Shown here: positions 31,057-35,114 of the stretch, one piece after another | Position numbering within the stretch: the stretch's first letter is position 1 | Layout: the number at the start of each line of letters is the position of its first letter | Assembly (NCBI GenBank): GCA_022709905.1 | Contig: JAKLHY010000072.1 | Coordinates: 1 to 35,114 of the forward strand | Source: Verrucomicrobiota bacterium | GTDB lineage: Bacteria; Verrucomicrobiota; Verrucomicrobiia; Limisphaerales; UBA1319 | Direction of reading: 5' to 3' | Length of the DNA stretch: 35,114 nucleotides | The notes under the pieces: generated by a model | Seen by the model: the letters and a program-made list of their open reading frames with translations, nothing else | What the model was told of the DNA's origin: nothing | Database searches by the model: none | Program-made: the position numbers and the translations under genes

Positions 31057-32518
31057 ACTCTTTGACAATGGCCGCCACCCAATGGCCGCCGGCGGGTGCG
31101 GTGAGGGTTGCCACGGTTCCGCCGGTGATCGTTTCGCGTTTGCTCCACTCGCCCGAGGCGATATCGATCCAGTGAGCGGTGAACCGTCCCGGCGCCTCGG
31201 TGAGATCCAATCCCACAGAACCGCCATCGGTGAAATAGAGGGCGTATGCCTGGCCGGCGCGGGCGGCGAGGTAGGCTTCGTTGTCAGCGCGGTTGCTTAA
31301 CAATCGATTGGCCGGCTCAAGCTCCCAGAGCTTGACGCGGGATTCCAGTTTGCGAGCCGCGCGCAGCGAGGCCTTGGCGGGTCCGGACAATCCGAGTCCG
31401 GAGTCAGGCCGGTGGAAGCGGGCCGAGGCCGCGCCGCCGAGGATGTGCCGCCACCAGCGTTCGAGGCCGTCGCGGTTGTTGCCAAATCGGCCGCCGTCGG
31501 CCCCGTAGGTCTTGGTGGTGTTCAGGGGGCGGGGCTTTGCGGCGATGCGTTGGCGAACCCATTGGAAGTTGTCCCAGTGTGTTTGGCCTTTCATCTGATT
31601 ATTTTGGGAGACATCGCAAAAGTCGTAGCGCTCGGGATGGTCGAAGGTGCGCTTATGTTCATCGGCCTTGAGGTCCCAAGCATCCCACATTTCGGTTAGA
31701 CAGACCTGTTTGCCGGCTTGCTTCGCACGGTCGCGGATGAACTGGGCCCAATACGCGCCCCAAGCTTCCTGGGCGGAGGTTTCGTTGTCCATGCAATAGA
31801 GCACGTGGTCGCGGCGCAGGGTGTGGCTGAGCATTTTTTCGACGAAGCGTTGCTGGTATTTCAGCACGACGGTGTTGTTCCGCTGCTTTGGCGTGGTGAA
31901 GAAGAACGGTTGTTTGTTCTGGCCCGGATGGTCGGGATAATGCTCGGCGAATCCGGATTGGGCATAGGAGTAGTTGACGTTGTTCTTCGGATTGTAGGGA
32001 TGCGCCTCCCAGTTTTTCGTCGAGTAATCGAAGCGGTCCCAGACCTCGATTTGGACGATGATCTCCCGCTCGGCGGTCCAGCGCAGCAGGTTCTCGAAGC
32101 GTCGCCAGTAGTCGTCGTTCCACTGTTCGAGGTCGTACTTGCCGTTGGGCAACCGCTGGAAAGGATAGACCTCAAAGCCCTTGTCGTTGCGGTCGCTCAT
32201 CGTGTTGCGGATGTAGTTGCCTCCGGTGGCGGCGATCTCGTCGAGGTGCTCCTTCAGGTCGGGAATCTGAAACAGGTTGTCATCTTTGCTGCCCCCCAGC
32301 AGCAACAGAGGCTGGCCTTTGAACTGCCAGTAGCGCGGATGGGAAGGCGAGGGCATGATGCGGTGGAGTGGATCCGCCGCGAGGAGTACCGGAACCAGCG
32401 CCGCCAGGAGAGGGAGGAGCAGGCGGCAGGAGCGGCGGAGGGTCAAGGATCGAGCGCTATGGAAGGCTTTGCCCTGTTGAGGGCCGGGACTGGGAAGTTG
32501 CTGGAGGCGCGAATTCAT
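31055..32518 (-). CDS. Exported DUF4038/DUF6298-like glycoside hydrolase with C-terminal collagenase-type beta domain
   Basis: 487 residues. A basic stretch followed by a hydrophobic core (33-48, RLLLPLLAALVPVLLAA) is the signal peptide. The body is a clan GH-A-like barrel: FKGQPLLLLGGSKDDNLFQ (66-84), NYIRNTMSDR (101-110), YCMDNETSAQEAWG with acid/base candidate E246 and VCLTEMWDAWD with E276. The C-terminal ~85 residues (VGLDLTEAPGRFTAHWID...GGHWVAAI) resemble the putative collagen-binding domain often fused to DUF4038 hydrolases. Substrate unknown; relatives occur in polysaccharide-utilisation loci. It runs in the same direction as infC upstream but is functionally unrelated. Confidence 0.8.
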   Translation of the reverse strand: MNSRLQQLPSPGPQQGKAFHSARSLTLRRSCRLLLPLLAALVPVLLAADPLHRIMPSPSHPRYWQFKGQPLLLLGGSKDDNLFQIPDLKEHLDEIAATGGNYIRNTMSDRNDKGFEVYPFQRLPNGKYDLEQWNDDYWRRFENLLRWTAEREIIVQIEVWDRFDYSTKNWEAHPYNPKNNVNYSYAQSGFAEHYPDHPGQNKQPFFFTTPKQRNNTVVLKYQQRFVEKMLSHTLRRDHVLYCMDNETSAQEAWGAYWAQFIRDRAKQAGKQVCLTEMWDAWDLKADEHKRTFDHPERYDFCDVSQNNQMKGQTHWDNFQWVRQRIAAKPRPLNTTKTYGADGGRFGNNRDGLERWWRHILGGAASARFHRPDSGLGLSGPAKASLRAARKLESRVKLWELEPANRLLSNRADNEAYLAARAGQAYALYFTDGGSVGLDLTEAPGRFTAHWIDIASGEWSKRETITGGTVATLTAPAGGHWVAAIVKE

Positions 32519-32595
32519 AATGCTTAATGGGGTTTGGCGTCAGGAGACCTTGGAGTGATGGATCCGGCTGATGTGGTTGCCAACTTCATCCATCG

Positions 32596-32624
32596 GCCCG
32601 CGGGAGATAAAGACGCGGGCTTTT
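32596..32624 (+). terminator. Strong hairpin with T-tract between infC and the hydrolase gene
   Basis: GCCCGCG (32596-32602) and CGCGGGC (32614-32620) form a perfect 7-bp GC stem with an 11-nt loop, followed by TTTT on the plus strand. Both flanking genes are on the minus strand, where the hairpin is present but the T-tract would precede it. It could terminate antisense transcription, or act as a U-less terminator after infC. Confidence 0.4.
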
Positions 32625-32668
32625 GTATGTCTCAGTTTACCTGCGAGTCCGGCTCCATACAATCCAGA

Positions 32669-33334
32669 TTAGGAACTCACAAGACCAGGGGGGGCGGATT
32701 CCGCCGTCGTTTTTGGCTCGCCGCGTGCCGCTGGTGGAGCCGTAGGCGGAGGCGGGTTGCTGGCTTCCCGAGGAGGCTTGCCGCGTTTGTTACGGGGCAG
32801 GGGACTGATCATGACGTTCAGATCGCGGTCGCCGAGCATTTTGGGGGGGGCATCCGCCTGGCCATACGCGGCGGCTTCCTTGACGAAGCGGTTGACGACA
32901 TCGAACCCAAATTCTTTGTGGGCTTTCTGCCGGCCTTTGAACCGCAGCTTGACGCGGACCTTCATATCGGCGCAAAGAAACTCGATGGCGTGTTGAAGTT
33001 TGGTGGCAAAATCATGCTCGCCAATCACCGCGCTGAGTTGAATCTCCTTCATCTGAGCGCCGGTGTTCCGAGACTCTTTGTGGCTCTTGGCCTCCTCATA
33101 CAAGAGCTTGCCGTAGTTTACAATGCGGCAGACTGGCGGGGTGGCGTTGGGAACAATCTCGATGAGGTCCAGTTGCTTGCTTTGGGCCAATCGCAATGCC
33201 TCAGTCAAGGGCATGATGCCCAGCTGTTGTTTGTCCTCATCCAGGACCCGGACTTCGCGGGCGCGGATCTTGCCATTACACCGGTGTCTGGGTTCGCGGG
33301 ATTGAAACGTTCGAGGGTAAAACGGGCGTCTCAA
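32669..33334 (-). CDS. infC: Translation initiation factor IF-3
   Basis: 221 residues. The N-domain reads IRAREVRVLDEDKQQLGIMP and EALRLAQSKQLDLIEIVPNATPPVCRI; the C-domain reads YEEAKSHKESRN, MKEIQLSAVIGEHDF and VRVKLRFKGRQKAH. IF-3 binds the 30S subunit and checks start-codon fidelity. The start is a TTG at 33334 with AGAGGG 4 nt upstream; there is no in-frame ATG before the conserved core. The C-terminus has an extra ~40-residue Pro/Ala/Arg tail (SNPPPPTAPPAARGEPK), whose last codons lie in repeat D copy 2. The usual partners rpmI and rplT do not follow. Confidence 0.96.
   Translation of the reverse strand: MRRPFYPRTFQSREPRHRCNGKIRAREVRVLDEDKQQLGIMPLTEALRLAQSKQLDLIEIVPNATPPVCRIVNYGKLLYEEAKSHKESRNTGAQMKEIQLSAVIGEHDFATKLQHAIEFLCADMKVRVKLRFKGRQKAHKEFGFDVVNRFVKEAAAYGQADAPPKMLGDRDLNVMISPLPRNKRGKPPREASNPPPPTAPPAARGEPKTTAESAPPGLVSS
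32673..32711. repeat. Dispersed hairpin repeat, family D copy 2, inside the infC 3' end
   Basis: AACTCACAAGACCAGG and the hairpin GGCGGATTCCGCC (32693-32705) followed by a GTCGTTTTT run match copy 1 at 31018-31056. This copy encodes the last residues of IF-3 (about ESAPPGLVSS) just ahead of the TAA stop at 32669-32671. Confidence 0.65.
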
Positions 33335-33370
33335 TGCGCCCTCTTTGGTTTGAGTTGTTTCATCGAGTTG

Positions 33371-33436
33371 TCAAGACCTTGACCTATCCCAGGACACCTT
33401 ATCCGGCGGGGGTCTCGGGAAAAGACTGCCCGCCGG
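33371..33436 (-). promoter_or_regulatory. Structured region between the RRM gene and infC
   Basis: CCGGCGGG (33403-33410) and CCCGCCGG (33429-33436) make an 8-bp GC stem whose loop contains a further GTCT/AGAC pairing. Nearer infC, TCAAGACCTTGA (33371-33382) is a perfect 5-2-5 dyad. There is no T-tract, so the large hairpin may terminate the RRM transcript inefficiently or form part of the infC leader. Confidence 0.4.
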
Positions 33437-33460
33437 CAAGAGAAGCCTGTTTAGGGAATA

Positions 33461-33793
33461 TCAATAGCGGTTCGGACGGCGACCTCCGCCGTAACCTCCC
33501 CCGCCACTTTTACGATAACCTCCACCGTCACCGCCAGGTCGGTTCTCACGAGGACGAGCCTCATTGACGGTCAGGGCGCGTCCCTTGAAATCCCGGCCAT
33601 TGAGAGACTGGATAGCCGTTTCGGCGGCTTCCTTGGTTTCCATGGTGACAAAAGCGAATCCACGGGCCTTGCCCGTGAAGCGATCCTGCATCAGGTTGAC
33701 CTCCGTCACCGGTCCGTGCTGCAGGAAAAGCTCTTGCAGCTCGTTCTCGGTGACGTCGAAGGTCAGGTTTCCGACAAATAGTTTCGTATTCAT
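33461..33793 (-). CDS. Glycine-rich RRM RNA-binding protein
   Basis: 110 residues: one RNA recognition motif (about 3-80) with RNP2 LFVGNL (5-10) and RNP1 KARGFAFVTM (about 43-52), then a Gly/Arg-rich tail (GGDGGGYRKSGGGGYGGG). Bacterial RRM proteins of this type are known mainly from cyanobacteria, where several are cold-induced, and also from Verrucomicrobiota, Planctomycetes and Bacteroidetes. It binds RNA in the cytoplasm; targets are unknown. It has no Shine-Dalgarno sequence, and its start codon touches a predicted leader hairpin. It lies 126 bp upstream of infC in the same direction. Confidence 0.93.
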   Translation of the reverse strand: MNTKLFVGNLTFDVTENELQELFLQHGPVTEVNLMQDRFTGKARGFAFVTMETKEAAETAIQSLNGRDFKGRALTVNEARPRENRPGGDGGGYRKSGGGGYGGGRRPNRY

Positions 33794-33859
33794 GATGATT
33801 TGTTATTCAGACGATATGCTGTTTCCATGCTGTTCCCGACGGTCGGGTTTCAAATCATC
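33794..33859 (-). promoter_or_regulatory. Leader hairpin abutting the RRM start codon
   Basis: GATGATTTG (33794-33802) and CAAATCATC (33851-33859) are perfect 9-bp inverted arms. The 48-nt spacer holds a second hairpin CCCGA-CGG-TCGGG (33835-33847). On the minus-strand transcript the outer arm ends directly before the ATG of the RRM gene, so folding would occlude the ribosome landing site. Confidence 0.5.
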
Positions 33860-33959
33860 ATTGAATCACGTTCAACTGAAGATCTACCAGAGTTTGAAAG
33901 CGACAAGCGTCTGCGTTCCGGGAACAATACAGGCGATCTTTCTGAATGCAAATACTATT

Positions 33960-34997
33960 TTAAGGACAAAAGGCTCCGCTGCCCATGCGCTCCTGTTCGG
34001 CTTTTCGTTCGGCTTCCGCGGCCCCGTTATTCTGCCCCATCTGGCGCAGTGCCATGGCGAGTCTGGAATATCCCAGCGCCAGCACGCTATGAGGCGGGGG
34101 CATCTGTGGCCTTTGTTTCACTTGACTCAACAACAAGGCAATGCTGTCTTCCAACTCCGTGCGAGCCTCAGCAGGTTGATTTTGCCGGATCAAGGCATCG
34201 GCCAAGGCAATACGAAATGTCGCCAACCATAGACCATAATTGAGTGAGTTCGGGAATTGCGTCACGAGCTTCTCCTGAATGTCAATGGCCTTACGAAAAT
34301 TCTGTTCCGCGTCGGCCCAGTGCTGCATTTGCCGGTCCAATGCCCCCAGTTTCTCGTAGATCCGAGCTTCGGCTGCAGGGAAGTCAGGAAGATCCGGATA
34401 CTGAACAACGAGTTTTTTGAGCAAAACCAGGGATTTGCCGAATCGATCCTTAATGGCTCTTTCGGTCTCGGGAGGTATAGGGGGGCGCGGAATGTGGATC
34501 CTTGAATACGCCTCGCTGAGGTCGTAGGCGTAATCGGGAATAGTGGGAAAAGCCTGGACCAATCCTTCGAGGATCTCGATGGCGCGTTCTGCGCCCCCTT
34601 TGGCTTGCGGGCTGCTAGCCTCGCCAACCGCGGCCCCCTCCAGATAACACAGCGCCAGAAGATGCTGGTATTCGGGATTGGCCGGAGGTGATGCCGGCAG
34701 TGCTTTGAGCAGTGCGACGGCTTGAGCTAGACATTCCATTTGCTCATCGGAAATTGGAGCGGGACGATCTTCCTGGCGCGGGCCTGCTGCCGGGAGGGGG
34801 CGTTCCTGAGTGCCGAGGAAGTAGCAGGTGCGAGCCAGTTCGAAGCGCAAGGGTTCTGGAGCGGACGCCCTTCGCCCGTCAGTCTCCAGCAGCGCCAGGG
34901 CGGCGAGGTGAGCTTCTCTGGCCTCGACCACTTGCCGCCGGGAGGTGAACATTCGCCCCAATTCATTATCAATCTGCGCCACCTCCAACTTGCGCAT
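33960..34997 (-). CDS. TPR-repeat protein, possibly the C-terminal part of a larger gene
   Basis: 345 residues from an ATG at 34997 (a GTG precedes it directly). It is built of degenerate tetratricopeptide repeats: IDNELGRMFTSRRQVVEAREAHLAAL-type helices at the start, YEKLGALDRQMQHWADAEQNF in the middle and LGYSRLAMALRQMGQNNGAAEAE near the end. There is no signal peptide. Such arrays form the C-terminal tails of Planctomycetes/Verrucomicrobiota serine/threonine kinases. The frame is open for 15 more codons upstream (LYEDLRVGSPTD, still TPR-like) until a TAG at 35046-35048, so the gene may have lost its 5' part. The window edge prevents checking further. Confidence 0.65.
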   Translation of the reverse strand: MRKLEVAQIDNELGRMFTSRRQVVEAREAHLAALALLETDGRRASAPEPLRFELARTCYFLGTQERPLPAAGPRQEDRPAPISDEQMECLAQAVALLKALPASPPANPEYQHLLALCYLEGAAVGEASSPQAKGGAERAIEILEGLVQAFPTIPDYAYDLSEAYSRIHIPRPPIPPETERAIKDRFGKSLVLLKKLVVQYPDLPDFPAAEARIYEKLGALDRQMQHWADAEQNFRKAIDIQEKLVTQFPNSLNYGLWLATFRIALADALIRQNQPAEARTELEDSIALLLSQVKQRPQMPPPHSVLALGYSRLAMALRQMGQNNGAAEAERKAEQERMGSGAFCP

Positions 34998-35114
34998 CAC
35001 ATCGGTCGGAGAGCCGACGCGTAGGTCTTCGTAAAGAATCAGCGGCTATGCATGAAAGTGCCCTGAAGCAGGAACAACAGGGCTAACGCAGATTTGTCGG
35101 GACATTTGCCGGTG

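Noticed and set aside
33339..33374. TTGACA as an infC -35 box (33369-33374)
   Set aside because: The sequence 17 bp downstream (AAACCA) is not a credible -10, so I do not call a promoter here.
1..35114. tRNA or rRNA genes
   Set aside because: No gap contained a T-loop plus acceptor-stem pattern or conserved rRNA sequence that I could recognise.

Overview
The window looks like a chromosomal segment of a GC-rich Verrucomicrobiota bacterium, probably from the Pedosphaera/Limisphaerales side. This is inferred from gene style, not from a marker search. The signs are prepilin-type exported proteins with an AFTLIEL(L/V)VVIA...LLPAL.RAK N-terminus, exported proteins ending in a Y.LE.S..L...W......F(Y/F)R(I/L) module, choice-of-anchor M proteins, a Tat-exported sugar isomerase-like protein, many carbohydrate-active enzymes, and dispersed short repeats in almost every intergenic gap. 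No rRNA, tRNA, CRISPR array, integrase or transposase was recognised.

Layout. 1-2.7 kb: an orphan DNA-phosphorothioation-associated methyltransferase (minus) with a decayed DUF433 antitoxin-like remnant behind it. 2.7-11.8 kb: three plus-strand exported proteins, namely a nine-repeat IPT/TIG protein, a Tat-exported TIM-barrel isomerase-like protein and a large GH101/DUF5696-like putative glycosidase. 11.8-12.4 kb: a four-helix-bundle (S23/IVP) gene enclosed by inverted arrays of 7-bp repeats, which looks like a small mobile unit. 12.4-16.1 kb: a hybrid histidine kinase with a periplasmic CxxCH sensor. 16.5-18.6 kb: a GH30-like exported hydrolase. 18.8-22.8 kb: a Fur/Zur-type regulator followed by a His-rich small membrane protein, a prepilin-like protein and two translationally coupled choice-of-anchor M proteins, probably a metal (zinc) homeostasis cassette. 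23.0-28.0 kb: a xylan/xylose locus with divergent xylR and xylA and a GH67 alpha-glucuronidase. 28.5-31.0 kb: a second metal cluster with a prepilin-like protein and a ZnuA-type lipoprotein (minus), divergent from a SAM methyltransferase. 31.0-35.1 kb: a DUF4038/DUF6298-like hydrolase, infC, an RRM RNA-binding protein and a TPR protein.

The genes suggest a polysaccharide degrader: GH30, GH67 and XylA fit glucuronoxylan breakdown, under XylR control. The two metal clusters share an architecture (prepilin-like protein plus an exported metal-binding candidate) and probably answer to the Fur-family regulator.

The most interesting structure is intergenic. At least four repeat families are present, and several copies end exactly at, or supply, a neighbouring gene's stop codon. 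Examples are the heptamer element at the histidine-kinase stop, a CTAG-ended inverted-repeat element at the xylR and GH67 stops, a CATGAACC-ended repeat at the fur stop, and a GGCGGATTCCGCC repeat encoding the infC tail.
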